From CBDDBH01 sp965225625 (GTDB lineage Bacteria; Pseudomonadota; Gammaproteobacteria; JADZEE01), in NCBI GenBank assembly GCA_965225625.1, contig CBDDBH010000031.1, positions 124,001-188,000 on the forward strand: a stretch of DNA of 64,000 nucleotides, read 5' to 3'. Positions 52,954-63,022 of this stretch are shown here, in pieces. A model generated the notes under the pieces. That model was not told the DNA's origin, made no database searches, and saw nothing but the letters and a program-made list of their open reading frames with translations. Both the position numbers and the translations under genes were made by a program. The first letter of the stretch is position 1. Each line of letters starts with the position of its first letter.

Positions 52954-55872
52954 TCAGTTATTCGCCGGTTCCGTCAAATCCACGAAATTTGTATTGAGCT
53001 CGGTCCTACCGGCATCCAATTCGAGCAGGTAACTGCTGCTCCTGGCTGCGCGACTCTCGAGAAAGGGCCGGATCTGGAACAGTTGCAATCGTCCCTTCAA
53101 AAAACCGAATTCAATATCCGCAGGCGCCGGTTCCCCCTGCCCATCGACGATAGCAGGGAACCGTCCCGGTAGTTCATGAGCGAGTGCGATGAGTTGCTCG
53201 ATTTCTGCGGGTAACAGTACGGTATCCGACCCACTTACCGGAATTTTCCTGACGCCGCCTTCAAGCGTAACAATCCTCCTTATGGTCGCCGTAGCCTGCG
53301 CCAACAGCCGCACCTCGCCACTGTTAATGTCGATTCGCAGAGACTCCGAAGCCTGTCCGTCCACCGCACCACCAACACCTTCGTTGACAGCGACAGAAAG
53401 CCAACCGGGCTTGCCAGTATCGATGTCACGTGTCACCAATACCCCGGATTTCTCGGCCGGTACGCTGCGCAAAAGCAGCACAGCGGGATAGACATGTTGT
53501 GGTTTATCCATATGCGCCTGTCGCCAGGCAAATGCGCGGGCGCTGAACGGCGAAGCCCACACACGTGACACCGCGGCAACGATATTGTCGAAACCGACGA
53601 CGTTGGGTACGGTCAGATTCAAGCCTGCTCCGGTAAAACCAGGTAGATCCTCTACATTGGTGTCGCTGCGAACAAAGACACCATAGCTGCCATCGCTGCC
53701 GAAAACCTTTGCGAGCCCTGCGCGCAGTTCACTGCGAAACTTCGTCCCCGCATCCGCGTTGAGGATCCAGTTTTGCAGGGTCTGCCGAAACTCAACCGTC
53801 GCGGTTTTGCGCTGCGGCGAGCCGCGAGGAAGCCGGTCGAGCTCCGCGTATTGCTCCACCACCCAATTAAACACCGAATTACCGGTATCAGCATACGGCT
53901 GATCCAGCAGCCTGCGAAACACGCCGAACGGGATGGCAAGACCGTCCGCTACCGCGTCGGGATAGTGGTGTCTGAGTTCGCCAAGTTTGGCTGCCTTGGG
54001 TCCTACGCTGCGGCCGGAATCGTTCGCCCGCAAATCTCTCAATGCGATCAGACTCGTGCGGCTGAGATCGAGTTTATCGAGATCAGGACGGATCAGCGTT
54101 TGCGGCTCACTCGCCTGCGCTGCAAACAACTGCTCGAACGCTTCGCTGTGGCGTTTCAGTTGTACAGACCCTGCGGAACTGGCGGCCAATACAACCAGCT
54201 TGCCCTGTTCGCTGTGCAGCTTAGGGATCAAGGCTGCGTCAATTGCAACATTCGGGATCCCCAAATTTCGAGCCAGTAATTGCACATGTGATAGCGGGTT
54301 GCCCTCTCCTGCAGTCAGGATTCCAGAGACAGGCGGTAATTCCGATATAGTTTCCGGTAGCAGATAGATACCGTCCTGGTCGAAATCCTCACCGACGGTA
54401 TTGGTGTACAGAGTTCCGCGAGCCAATCCCGGGTTCAGCGCACGCAACCCGGTGCCGACCTCCTCGCCAAACAGGTGCGTGCTTACACCCGCCAACCGGT
54501 TTGCATCGCGGCGCAGTTTCTGCAGGACTTGAGCGTAAAAAAATAACGGGCTACCGCGTAGCTGATCTTGTATGAACAACGCTGCAAGCGGCTCTATTGC
54601 AGTCAGATCCCGCATCGCATCATAGAAAAAAAACCGAAACTGCTGGCTACCCCAGCCCGGCACGAGGCCGGCGTAGTCGAGCGAGTGCTTGTAGCTACCC
54701 AAATCGACGCGGGCATCGTCTAGCTTTGTGAACATATCCGACAACGCATCGCGCTGACGACCGGAAATGACGCCAGTTCCATACAACGCCTGGCTTCCTT
54801 GTTCTAGCCAGTCCAGCAACTCACGGCGCGAACTGCTATCGAGACGTTCGCGTAACGTCGTTGCTGCAACGAAATGCTCATCCGCGGCAGCGAGAATCGT
54901 GTCTAGAATCGCAACGCGCAGCGCCGGCCCACTCGGATCCAGCGCCCGATCCCGTAACGCCATGATCAGCTTGGCCGTCACGGCATAGCGCCTGCCCGCA
55001 TCAACAGCATTGGCCAACTCAGCCTGCGCCTGCATGATGACGGTATGCAGCGCCGGCAGTGCGGCACTAGGTCGCGCGAGCTCAGCGAGGCGCTGGTCCA
55101 ATCCATGCGAGGAATACACAGCCTCTATCGTGCTTGCAAGCTGGGTGTATTTTTCGGCCTGCACCGGATCTTCGATAGCCGCGGCATAGCTGCGCACGCT
55201 CACTGCATCTGCGGCGTCGGGACGCACATGAATTTTGGTGCGCAGTTCAGCGAATCCGGGATCGGAATCGCTTAAAGACATTGACAACTGCCGAACCTTG
55301 GAAATGGCGACCGTTTCTCGACCGTGGACCAATAATGCCGCAGCACGATTCAAGACGAGATATCTTTGTCGATACCAGCTGGGATCTTCGACAAGTTTGT
55401 ACAGCAGGCGTCGTGCGCCGAGACGCTCACCCTCTTCCTGCAGGGCGCCGCGATAATATCGGGCACGGCGTAGAATCCAGCCCTCATCCACGCTGATCAA
55501 AAACTGCTCGATGAGCATTTGCTTGAGAATTTCGCGGTAATTGGGGTTCTGAACGAATACAGCCGCGTCAATATCTGCATACACATTGGCTATGTAGTAG
55601 CCGGCACTGCGCATGTCGGCTACCTGTTGATTCCATTCGCCATGCTGTACTCCGCCGCCGTGTGGCTTACAGGCAAAAGGCTCCGGTGGTAAAACCATTC
55701 CATCTTTGCAAAACCAGCGAATACGTGAGAACGGCCCACGCTCCGCTGTCTTCATTTGTTCCACCTGTGCGCGCAGGATCTGCGGAGCGTCAGCCGGACT
55801 TTGGCCATAACAGGTCATACTGAGGGCGCTGGTAAGCGCGAGAACGATGGCGAGAATACGTGGCATAAGCAA
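52954..55872 (-). CDS. Exported PEP/pyruvate-binding-domain protein with glucan-dikinase domain order
   Basis: A 972-residue protein starting with a signal peptide (PRILAIVLALTSALSMTCYG, residues about 4-23). Residues 30-480 are helical with no family I recognise. A phospho-histidine swivelling domain follows (GILTAGEGNPLSHVQLLARN, His529), then a PPDK-type ATP-grasp domain (about 620-940) with GPKAAKLGEL, GVFVRSDTNVEDLPGF, GWLSVAVNEGVGGAVDGQ and LQLFQIRPF. The PEP-binding barrel is absent. His-domain before ATP-grasp is the order of glucan, water dikinases (LSHVxxxARN also fits), not of PEP synthase. An ATP-using enzyme outside the cytoplasm would be odd, so either export or activity is in doubt. 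Confidence 0.8.
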   Translation of the reverse strand: MLMPRILAIVLALTSALSMTCYGQSPADAPQILRAQVEQMKTAERGPFSRIRWFCKDGMVLPPEPFACKPHGGGVQHGEWNQQVADMRSAGYYIANVYADIDAAVFVQNPNYREILKQMLIEQFLISVDEGWILRRARYYRGALQEEGERLGARRLLYKLVEDPSWYRQRYLVLNRAAALLVHGRETVAISKVRQLSMSLSDSDPGFAELRTKIHVRPDAADAVSVRSYAAAIEDPVQAEKYTQLASTIEAVYSSHGLDQRLAELARPSAALPALHTVIMQAQAELANAVDAGRRYAVTAKLIMALRDRALDPSGPALRVAILDTILAAADEHFVAATTLRERLDSSSRRELLDWLEQGSQALYGTGVISGRQRDALSDMFTKLDDARVDLGSYKHSLDYAGLVPGWGSQQFRFFFYDAMRDLTAIEPLAALFIQDQLRGSPLFFYAQVLQKLRRDANRLAGVSTHLFGEEVGTGLRALNPGLARGTLYTNTVGEDFDQDGIYLLPETISELPPVSGILTAGEGNPLSHVQLLARNLGIPNVAIDAALIPKLHSEQGKLVVLAASSAGSVQLKRHSEAFEQLFAAQASEPQTLIRPDLDKLDLSRTSLIALRDLRANDSGRSVGPKAAKLGELRHHYPDAVADGLAIPFGVFRRLLDQPYADTGNSVFNWVVEQYAELDRLPRGSPQRKTATVEFRQTLQNWILNADAGTKFRSELRAGLAKVFGSDGSYGVFVRSDTNVEDLPGFTGAGLNLTVPNVVGFDNIVAAVSRVWASPFSARAFAWRQAHMDKPQHVYPAVLLLRSVPAEKSGVLVTRDIDTGKPGWLSVAVNEGVGGAVDGQASESLRIDINSGEVRLLAQATATIRRIVTLEGGVRKIPVSGSDTVLLPAEIEQLIALAHELPGRFPAIVDGQGEPAPADIEFGFLKGRLQLFQIRPFLESRAARSSSYLLELDAGRTELNTNFVDLTEPANN

Positions 55873-56080
55873 GGCGGAGAAATTTAGACAGCCGTTAGTC
55901 TAGCAGGACCGATTGCCTGTGAATGTATTGCGCACGAAACAGTCAATGAACATGCGAAGCTACATTCTTTTTTTAAATCATAACTTTAAATATATGCTAT
56001 ACCTGATTGATAAAATAAGGTATTTTGTACATTGTCGCTCGCTGTAACTAACGCACATACTGGTAATTTGGGGCTTCACC

Positions 56081-57352
56081 ATGCGGGTCATAATCATTGA
56101 CGATTCACGCGAATACACGGCGTTGGTACGACGTCTGCTCGCAAAGGCGTTCCCGGACGTCGAGGTCACTGAATATGACCCGGAGCAAAGAGGCAAACCG
56201 ACACATGAATTCGAGTGGAGTTTGTACGACCTGGTGTTGCTCGATTACGAACTGGGGATCCCGGAAACAGGCCTCGACTGGCTAGCCGAGTTCTCGAAAC
56301 GTCACGGCTATCCGCCGACGATTTTGATGACCGCAGCAGGCGACGAGTACGTGGCCGCGAGTGCGGTCAAGCTTGGTGCGGCGGACTACGTCCGAAAAGA
56401 CGACATTTCCGTTGACTCGCTTTTGGGTCTGGTAAACGAAGCACTCGCGAACCGCGAGCCGGACCACGAAGCGACACCGAGCATTAAATTAAGAAACGAC
56501 GCCGAGGTCGCATCGAAAGTCGATCTTTCTTTGGGCCCCGCACCCAATGGCAAACGGATCGGTTACAAATTCGTTCGCCTCATCGGCCAGGGCGCGAGTT
56601 CTCGCGTCTATCTGGCCGAACGGGTTGATGACCAGGTATCGCTGGTTTTAAAAATCATCGACGTCGATAACATCACCGATTCGACACTGTTAAAGCGTTT
56701 TGTTCAAGAGGCTGAACTCGTATCGGAAATCGAGAGCCCTTTTGTGGTTAAGTTCTACGACCACGGGTTTACCAAGAGCTACGGGTTCATCGCTATGGAG
56801 TTCTTTACACGTGGCGATCTAAAACAGCGTATTGAGCAAAATCCGTCTCCCCTGGACGCATTTAATTACTGTGTGCACATTGCTTATGGGCTGGAGGCCA
56901 TCCATCAAGTCGGCATCATTCATCGTGACCTGAAACCGGGCAACATCATGTTTCGCTCCGACGACAGTCTGGCGCTGGCGGACTTCGGCATTTCCAAGAA
57001 ATTGGATACCACCGGCGAAATTACCAAAATAGGAAGTATTCTCGGCACGCCGAACTATATAAGTCCAGAGCAGGCACAGGGATTGGAAGTGGATGCACGT
57101 TCAGATATCTACAGCCTGGGCGTAATTCTGTTCGAGATGCTGACGGGTCAAAAACCTTATAAAGCGGATACGCCAACCGCCGTGTTATATCAGCACGTGC
57201 ACGCGAACATCCCGCATCTTCCACGAGATCTTGCGAAGCATCAGGCGCTTATCAACAAGCTCCTCGCCAAACAGCCTAAAGACCGTTTTCTCAACGCCTC
57301 TCAACTGATCATCGCGCTGCAACGGTCCGCAGACGCGGCCTCTGCGGGCTGA
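56081..57352 (+). CDS. Receiver domain - serine/threonine protein kinase fusion
   Basis: A 423-residue signalling protein. Residues 1-125 are a receiver domain: acidic pair DDS at the start, phospho-acceptor in LVLLDYELG (Asp about 51), TAAGDE and YVRKDD lysine. Residues about 160-420 form a Hanks-type kinase with GQGASSRVY, LVLKIID lysine, HRDLKPGNIMF, LADFGISKK and GTPNYISPEQAQG. So histidine-kinase input may control Ser/Thr phosphorylation. No membrane segment. The stretch before it (55873-56080) is markedly AT-rich and a likely promoter. Confidence 0.92.
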   Translation: MRVIIIDDSREYTALVRRLLAKAFPDVEVTEYDPEQRGKPTHEFEWSLYDLVLLDYELGIPETGLDWLAEFSKRHGYPPTILMTAAGDEYVAASAVKLGAADYVRKDDISVDSLLGLVNEALANREPDHEATPSIKLRNDAEVASKVDLSLGPAPNGKRIGYKFVRLIGQGASSRVYLAERVDDQVSLVLKIIDVDNITDSTLLKRFVQEAELVSEIESPFVVKFYDHGFTKSYGFIAMEFFTRGDLKQRIEQNPSPLDAFNYCVHIAYGLEAIHQVGIIHRDLKPGNIMFRSDDSLALADFGISKKLDTTGEITKIGSILGTPNYISPEQAQGLEVDARSDIYSLGVILFEMLTGQKPYKADTPTAVLYQHVHANIPHLPRDLAKHQALINKLLAKQPKDRFLNASQLIIALQRSADAASAG

Positions 57353-57488
57353 GCCGCTTGAAACGGGGCCTGTTCACCCCAATCTTAAACAAGGCCTTAC
57401 TCACGATCTGCGCTACGGCGGCGTGCGTTGACCGAACCGTCGTTGCTGCGGCAAATTACATGCGTCTTGCATAACAGGGGCGATTGTA

Positions 57489-59882
57489 GTGAAAGATGAC
57501 GCCAACAAACCCGAAATCATCATCGCAGACATTCCCAGCGAACAAACAGTCCCGGCGCGAGCCACAGATGTTCTGCCCGAACGCATTTATTTGCTACCGG
57601 TAGCGGCAAGACCGTTTTTTCCAGCACAGAATTTACCTATCGTCACCAATGAGAAATTCTCGTTTGAGACGGTGGAACGCATTGGTAAAACACCCCATCA
57701 TCTTGTAGGTCTGGTATTAGCGAGCTCGGCGGAGCAAGAAATGCCAGTGCCGCACGAATTCGCCAAGGTGGGAACGGTCGTGCGTATGCACCACGTTACC
57801 CGCGCTGATGGGAAAATAACGTTCCTCGCCGAAGGCCTGAAGCGATTCTCCATCGAACGCTGGTTGTCGGACACGCCGCCGTATTTGGTCCAAGTAAGTT
57901 ACCCACAGGAGCGCGAGGAAACAGCGGATGAAGTACGTGCCTACGCGCTGTCGATCATCAATACAATTAAAGAGCTGTTGCCACTCAACCCACTTTACAA
58001 GGAGCAGTTGCGGCTGTTCCTGGATCGATTCAACCCCGATGAAGCTTCGCCACTGGCGGATTTCGCGGCGGCCTTGACCAGCGCTTCCGCGGCTGAGCTG
58101 CAGGAAGTTCTAGAGACAATACCACTACTGCGGCGCATGGAACGCGTGCTGGTATTGATGCAAAAGGAACTGGAAGTGGCCGGCATGCAGGCAAAGATCC
58201 GACAGAAGGTCGAAGATCGCGTATCCGAGCAGCAACGAAAATATTTTCTCAAAGAGCAACTCAAAGAAATCCAACTGGAACTGGGAATTTCCAAGGACGA
58301 CAAAACCGTCGAACTGGAGTCTTTCAAAAAACGCCTGGATGCACTCGATGTGCCTGAACATGCGCAGCGCCGCATCGATGAAGAAGTTGAAAAATTTTCG
58401 TTTCTGGAAACTGGGTCACCCGAGTACTCGGTCACCCGCAACTATCTGGACATGCTGACGTCCCTCCCTTGGGGCAAGCACTCCAAAGATCAACTCGATC
58501 TCGACCGCGCACGGACGATCCTCGACCGGGACCACGATGGTTTATCGGACGTGAAAGAACGCATCATCGAGTTTCTTGCAATCGGCGTGCTCAAGGGTGA
58601 GGTATCCGGATCGATACTCTTGTTTGTGGGTCCGCCCGGCGTCGGCAAGAGTTCGATCGGGCGCTCAATTGCCGAAGCGCTTGGTCGCCCGTTTTTTCGT
58701 TTCAGCCTTGGCGGTATGCGCGACGAAGCAGAAATCAAGGGACACCGTCGTACTTACATCGGCGCAATGCCGGGCAAGTTTATTCATGCCATCAAAGAGG
58801 CCGGCGCCGCTAACCCCGTAATCATGCTCGATGAGATCGACAAAATCGGCGCGTCCTATCAAGGCGATCCTGCCTCGGCGCTGCTGGAGGTCCTCGATCC
58901 TGAGCTGAACTGCGATTTTCTCGATCACTACCTGGATTTACGCTTCGACCTTTCCAAGACCTTGTTCGTTTGCACGGCCAACCAACTCGACACGATCCCG
59001 GCACCGTTGCTGGATCGCATGGAGGTAATCAGGCTGGCCGGCTACCTCACGGCCGAAAAGGTACAAATCGCGCGCCGGCATTTGTGGCCTCGAGCGCGCA
59101 GCCAGGCCGGGGTGGCCGCCGCCGATGTAACAATCAGCAACGCAGCACTGCACAAGATAATCGAGGGCTACGCTCGTGAGGCCGGCGTGAGAAACCTGGA
59201 GAAGCAATTAAGCCGGATCTTGCGCAAGACGGTTATACGACTGTTGGACGGCGCCAAGCGGCCCATCCGCATCAGCGTCGGCAATGTCGAAGACTATTTG
59301 GGCCCCCCGATATTCAGGCGACCACGTCTGACCAATGGCGTCGGTGTCGTAACCGGTCTTGCCTGGACGCCGCTGGGCGGAGCCATGCTCAATGTCGAAG
59401 CGACCACAGTACACAATAACAATCGCGGCTTTAAACAGACCGGACAACTCGGCAATGTCATGCGTGAATCAGCCGAAATCGCCTACAGTTATTTGGCGTC
59501 AAATAGTGATGCCTTTGACGTCGATCCTGCGTTTTTCGACTCCGCCTTCGTACATCTGCACGTACCCGAAGGGGCCACCCCTAAAGACGGCCCCAGCGCC
59601 GGCATCACGATTGCAACTGCGTTGCTGTCGCTCGCACGCGTACAGAAAATTCCGCGCCCACTGGCAATGACCGGAGAATTGACGTTGACCGGCCAGGTCC
59701 TGGCTGTCGGTGGGATCCGCGAGAAATTGCTCGCAGCGCGACGCAACCGGGTCAGCGAGCTCATTATGCCCGAGGTCAATCGCCGCGATTTTGACGAACT
59801 ACCGGACTATTTGCGCGAAGGACTGGCCGTCCATTTCGTCAAACATTTTCGTGAGGTCGCAGCCATAGCCTTCCCAAGCTGA
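57489..59882 (+). CDS. ATP-dependent protease Lon family
   Basis: A 797-residue Lon-type AAA+ protease. The N-terminal substrate domain (RIYLLPVAARPFFPAQNLPIV) is followed by a coiled coil (KYFLKEQLKEIQLELG), Walker A GPPGVGKSSIGRS, Walker B VIMLDEIDK, and the proteolytic domain with the catalytic serine in PKDGPSAGITIATAL and the lysine in GGIREKLLAARRN. The N-terminal domain is less like E. coli Lon, as in secondary Lon copies of many bacteria. It starts at GTG 57489. Convergent with the small lipoprotein gene; not near clpX or hupB, the usual lon neighbours. Confidence 0.93.
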   Translation: MKDDANKPEIIIADIPSEQTVPARATDVLPERIYLLPVAARPFFPAQNLPIVTNEKFSFETVERIGKTPHHLVGLVLASSAEQEMPVPHEFAKVGTVVRMHHVTRADGKITFLAEGLKRFSIERWLSDTPPYLVQVSYPQEREETADEVRAYALSIINTIKELLPLNPLYKEQLRLFLDRFNPDEASPLADFAAALTSASAAELQEVLETIPLLRRMERVLVLMQKELEVAGMQAKIRQKVEDRVSEQQRKYFLKEQLKEIQLELGISKDDKTVELESFKKRLDALDVPEHAQRRIDEEVEKFSFLETGSPEYSVTRNYLDMLTSLPWGKHSKDQLDLDRARTILDRDHDGLSDVKERIIEFLAIGVLKGEVSGSILLFVGPPGVGKSSIGRSIAEALGRPFFRFSLGGMRDEAEIKGHRRTYIGAMPGKFIHAIKEAGAANPVIMLDEIDKIGASYQGDPASALLEVLDPELNCDFLDHYLDLRFDLSKTLFVCTANQLDTIPAPLLDRMEVIRLAGYLTAEKVQIARRHLWPRARSQAGVAAADVTISNAALHKIIEGYAREAGVRNLEKQLSRILRKTVIRLLDGAKRPIRISVGNVEDYLGPPIFRRPRLTNGVGVVTGLAWTPLGGAMLNVEATTVHNNNRGFKQTGQLGNVMRESAEIAYSYLASNSDAFDVDPAFFDSAFVHLHVPEGATPKDGPSAGITIATALLSLARVQKIPRPLAMTGELTLTGQVLAVGGIREKLLAARRNRVSELIMPEVNRRDFDELPDYLREGLAVHFVKHFREVAAIAFPS

Positions 59883-59888
59883 ATACAC

Positions 59889-60203
59889 TTATGGAACGAA
59901 GTCTGCGGTAGCGGATACCGATCCTGCGCTAGTTAGGCTCTGCAACTGCTGCTGCAACTCCGCTTTACGTTGCTGTAACGCTTCGATGCCGTGCGACCCG
60001 GTGACTTTGTTGTCTTCTATCAAAGCTTCCACCCCGGACAGGCTGCGGCGTAGGTGAAACTCGATTTCGTCCTTAGAATGATCGACCACCACCGGCTGAT
60101 AGCTGAGTTTCGGCGGCGCCGAGCCCGTGTTCTCCACCGCGTCACCGCAGCCGGCTAGCGTAGCGAGCAGCACTAACCCCGCGAGTTTGTCCACGCTCCT
60201 CAT
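59889..60203 (-). CDS. Small predicted lipoprotein
   Basis: A 104-residue protein from ATG 60203, which overlaps the stop of the LplT-like gene by 4 bp (ATGA). The signal MRSVDKLAGLVLLATLAGCGD has a clear lipobox (LAGC) at about residue 18. The rest is charged and helical, ending in a coiled coil (GIEALQQRKAELQQQLQSL). No family recognised. The overlap suggests co-translation with the transporter upstream. Confidence 0.75.
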   Translation of the reverse strand: MRSVDKLAGLVLLATLAGCGDAVENTGSAPPKLSYQPVVVDHSKDEIEFHLRRSLSGVEALIEDNKVTGSHGIEALQQRKAELQQQLQSLTSAGSVSATADFVP

Positions 60204-61474
60204 CGAGCCAACAGCGTACGTAATCGCTGTGGAAACTCCGGAACGCACCACATGACGCTGGCTACAACCAGCACGTTGGCAATCGCAACAACCAGATAGA
60301 TCTGCGGTATGGACACGCCCGCCGAATACAAACTCATAGTGACGAGCGCGGACGCGACCATAAGCAGCGCGTTGATGACATTATTCGCGGCAATGATCCG
60401 CGCGCGTACTCGCGGATCACTACGACTCTGCACTAATGCGTACAAGGGCACGACAAACAAGCCGCCAAATGCACCGATCATTGCCAGATCGAATAAAACC
60501 CTCAGCCTGTGCAAGGATTCAATAGTCTCAGGCTGACCGATCCACCAAAGATCGAGCGCAAAGATGGAAATTCCAAGCGCGCCTATCGGCACCAGCGCGA
60601 GTTCGATCGATCCGCGCGACAAGCGTTCACACAGGAGCGACCCCACCGCTATGCCCACCGCGAAGGCGGCCAGCAACGCAGTGACGACCTGCGCATCCCC
60701 GTGCAGCACGTTCTTGCCGTATGAAGGTACGAGCGACAAAAAAGTAGCCCCCATAAACCAGAACCACGAAATCGCGATGATGCAGATCAGCACCACCTTG
60801 TCGGCGCGCGCGAATTGCAACAACCGCCAGGTCTCGCGCACGAAATTGTAGCGGAGCTTCAGCGCGGGATCCGGTGGTTGCACCGGCGGGATCCACCGGC
60901 TCGCGGCCCACCCTAGACAGGCCAGTACGATGACGATGAGCGAGATGATGGTCCCGCCGTAATCCGGTATGTTAACCAGGCGCCCACCCGCTATGGTGCC
61001 GAGCAGAATGGCCAGGAAAGTAGCCATCTGGATCAAACCGTTGCCGCCGGTCAACTCGTCATCCGTCAGAAGTTGCGGCAGGATGCCGTATTTGATGGGT
61101 CCGAACGCTGTTGATTGCGCGCCCATAAGAAACAGTACCACCAGCAAGAACTCGACGCTGTCCATATAAAAAGCAAACGCCGCGAACGACATGATTAATA
61201 TCTCCGCTGCCTTGATGCGCCGAATAAGCGCCGATTTTTCGAATTTGTCGGCAAACTGCCCTGCCGTGGCGGAGAACAGAAAGAACGGCAAGATGAAAAT
61301 GCCTCCCGCAAGAATGACCAACACGCTACTGTCGCGGCCCAACTTCTCGGCAACGTTGAACACGATAAAAATAACCAGGGCATTCTTGAACACGTTATCG
61401 TTGAATGCACCCAAAAATTGGGTCACAAACAATGGCGCGAAGCGGCGCTGAGATAATAGGCTAAACTGGCTCAA
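60200..61474 (-). CDS. MFS transporter, LplT-like
   Basis: A 424-residue MFS protein whose N-terminus (LLSQRRFAPLFVTQFLGAFNDNVFKNALVIFI) is the pattern of lysophospholipid transporter LplT and of the transporter half of Aas/LplT fusions. About twelve membrane segments. FGPIKYGILPQLL is also typical of that group. LplT flips lysophospholipids inward for reacylation; no acyltransferase gene is present here, so the function is by similarity only. It is divergent from pyruvate kinase. Confidence 0.85.
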   Translation of the reverse strand: MSQFSLLSQRRFAPLFVTQFLGAFNDNVFKNALVIFIVFNVAEKLGRDSSVLVILAGGIFILPFFLFSATAGQFADKFEKSALIRRIKAAEILIMSFAAFAFYMDSVEFLLVVLFLMGAQSTAFGPIKYGILPQLLTDDELTGGNGLIQMATFLAILLGTIAGGRLVNIPDYGGTIISLIVIVLACLGWAASRWIPPVQPPDPALKLRYNFVRETWRLLQFARADKVVLICIIAISWFWFMGATFLSLVPSYGKNVLHGDAQVVTALLAAFAVGIAVGSLLCERLSRGSIELALVPIGALGISIFALDLWWIGQPETIESLHRLRVLFDLAMIGAFGGLFVVPLYALVQSRSDPRVRARIIAANNVINALLMVASALVTMSLYSAGVSIPQIYLVVAIANVLVVASVMWCVPEFPQRLRTLLAR

Positions 61475-61523
61475 ATACCGATCGGCAACAATGCCGCCTT
61501 AGTGGGTGACTCGAGGATCACGC

Positions 61524-62990
61524 GTGGACATTATTACTGAAATTGACTTGTTGAAATACCGGCGAACCAAGATCGTCGCCACCCTGGGCCCAGCGTCCGA
61601 ACAACCGGCGGTAATCCGTCAACTCATTCAGGCCGGAGTCAACATGGTCCGCCTGAATATGTCGCACGGCGACCATGCCTCACATTCCATCTTGTACACA
61701 CGAGTGCGCGAGGCGGCCGCGGAACTGGGCGTACCGATTGCGATTATGGCGGACCTATGTGGTCCCAAAATCCGCACCGGACGTTTCAAGGACGGCAGTA
61801 TCGAGCTAACTGCGGGCACCTCGGTTACCGTTACGACGCGCGACGTCCTGGGAGAAGCTGGCCTCATTCCCTCGCAGTATGAAGCGATTGCAAACGATGT
61901 AAACCCGGGAGACCGGGTGCTGCTCGACGATGGGGCAATGCAATTGCGGGTGATCGAGATTGAGGATACTGAAGTTCATTGCGAAGTTGTAGACGGCGGT
62001 ATCCTCAAAGATCACAAAGGCATCAATCTGCCGGGCATCGACGTTTCCGCACCCTCGCTGACCGACAAGGATCGGCTGGATGCGGAATTCGCGGTGGGCT
62101 TGGGTGTAGATTTCCTGGCTTTGTCATTCGTACGCCGTTCAAACGACTTGGTCGAGCTGCGCAAACTTGTAATTGCCGCGGGCGGCTCACCAGGCCTGGT
62201 GGCAAAAATAGAAAAGCCCGAAGCGCTTAAAAATTATATAGAAATCCTCGATGCCTCAGACGTAATCATGGTCGCCCGCGGCGATTTAGGGGTGGAACTC
62301 AACCCAGAGCAAGTGCCGATTGCGCAAAACCAACTGATCAACTACGCGCGCGCAAACAACAAGCCCGTGATCGTTGCAACGCAAATGCTTGAATCAATGA
62401 TCAGCAGTCCCCGGCCTACGCGAGCGGAAGTTACCGATGTCTCATACGCCGTGTCGATGGGCGCGGATGCCGTAATGTTGTCTGGCGAGACCGCTGCGGG
62501 ACGCTACCCGGTACAGGCGGTAGAGATGATGGCCCGCGTGGCCCGGCAGACCGAGAGCTACATGTGGCACGAAAGGCGTTTTACAGCAGCGATTAATCCA
62601 GTTCATGCCACCGATAAAGCGACACCCTATGGCGATGCGATAGCCGATGCGACGGCCCAGCTTGCATTGGTACTGCATGCGAGTGCGGTATTGGTGATAT
62701 CACAATCCGGCATGTCTGCGGTCACCGTTAGTGGCGCGCGCCCGGTGGCTCCCATCGTAGGCATCACCAACATACCCGCCACCTGCCGACGTATGAACTT
62801 GATGTGGGGTGTGATCCCGGTACTCGCCGAAGATGCAGGAAAGACGAATCCTAATCAAATTGCGCGGCGCACTGCTCGACAACTGGGGCTGGCGAAAGAC
62901 GATGATTTTATTCTGCTGATACGCGGGTTCAGCGGCGATGCTAAATTTAATACGCCATCGATTACCGTGCTGCAGATGCTTGATGAGTAA
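61524..62990 (+). CDS. pyk: Pyruvate kinase
   Basis: Pyruvate kinase makes pyruvate and ATP from PEP and ADP. The 488-residue product has RRTKIVATLGPASEQP, VRLNMSHGDH, DLCGPKIRTGRF, DKDRLDAEFAVGLGVDFLALSFVRR, the catalytic lysine in VAKIEKPEALKN, MVARGDLGVEL and the C-terminal regulatory domain. GTG 61524 with GAGGA six bases before it is preferred over GTG 61506, which has no ribosome-binding site. Divergent from the LplT-like gene. Confidence 0.95.
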   Translation: MDIITEIDLLKYRRTKIVATLGPASEQPAVIRQLIQAGVNMVRLNMSHGDHASHSILYTRVREAAAELGVPIAIMADLCGPKIRTGRFKDGSIELTAGTSVTVTTRDVLGEAGLIPSQYEAIANDVNPGDRVLLDDGAMQLRVIEIEDTEVHCEVVDGGILKDHKGINLPGIDVSAPSLTDKDRLDAEFAVGLGVDFLALSFVRRSNDLVELRKLVIAAGGSPGLVAKIEKPEALKNYIEILDASDVIMVARGDLGVELNPEQVPIAQNQLINYARANNKPVIVATQMLESMISSPRPTRAEVTDVSYAVSMGADAVMLSGETAAGRYPVQAVEMMARVARQTESYMWHERRFTAAINPVHATDKATPYGDAIADATAQLALVLHASAVLVISQSGMSAVTVSGARPVAPIVGITNIPATCRRMNLMWGVIPVLAEDAGKTNPNQIARRTARQLGLAKDDDFILLIRGFSGDAKFNTPSITVLQMLDE

Positions 62991-63022
62991 CTGGCAGATT
63001 GTGGCACTGCGCGGTTAACGCA

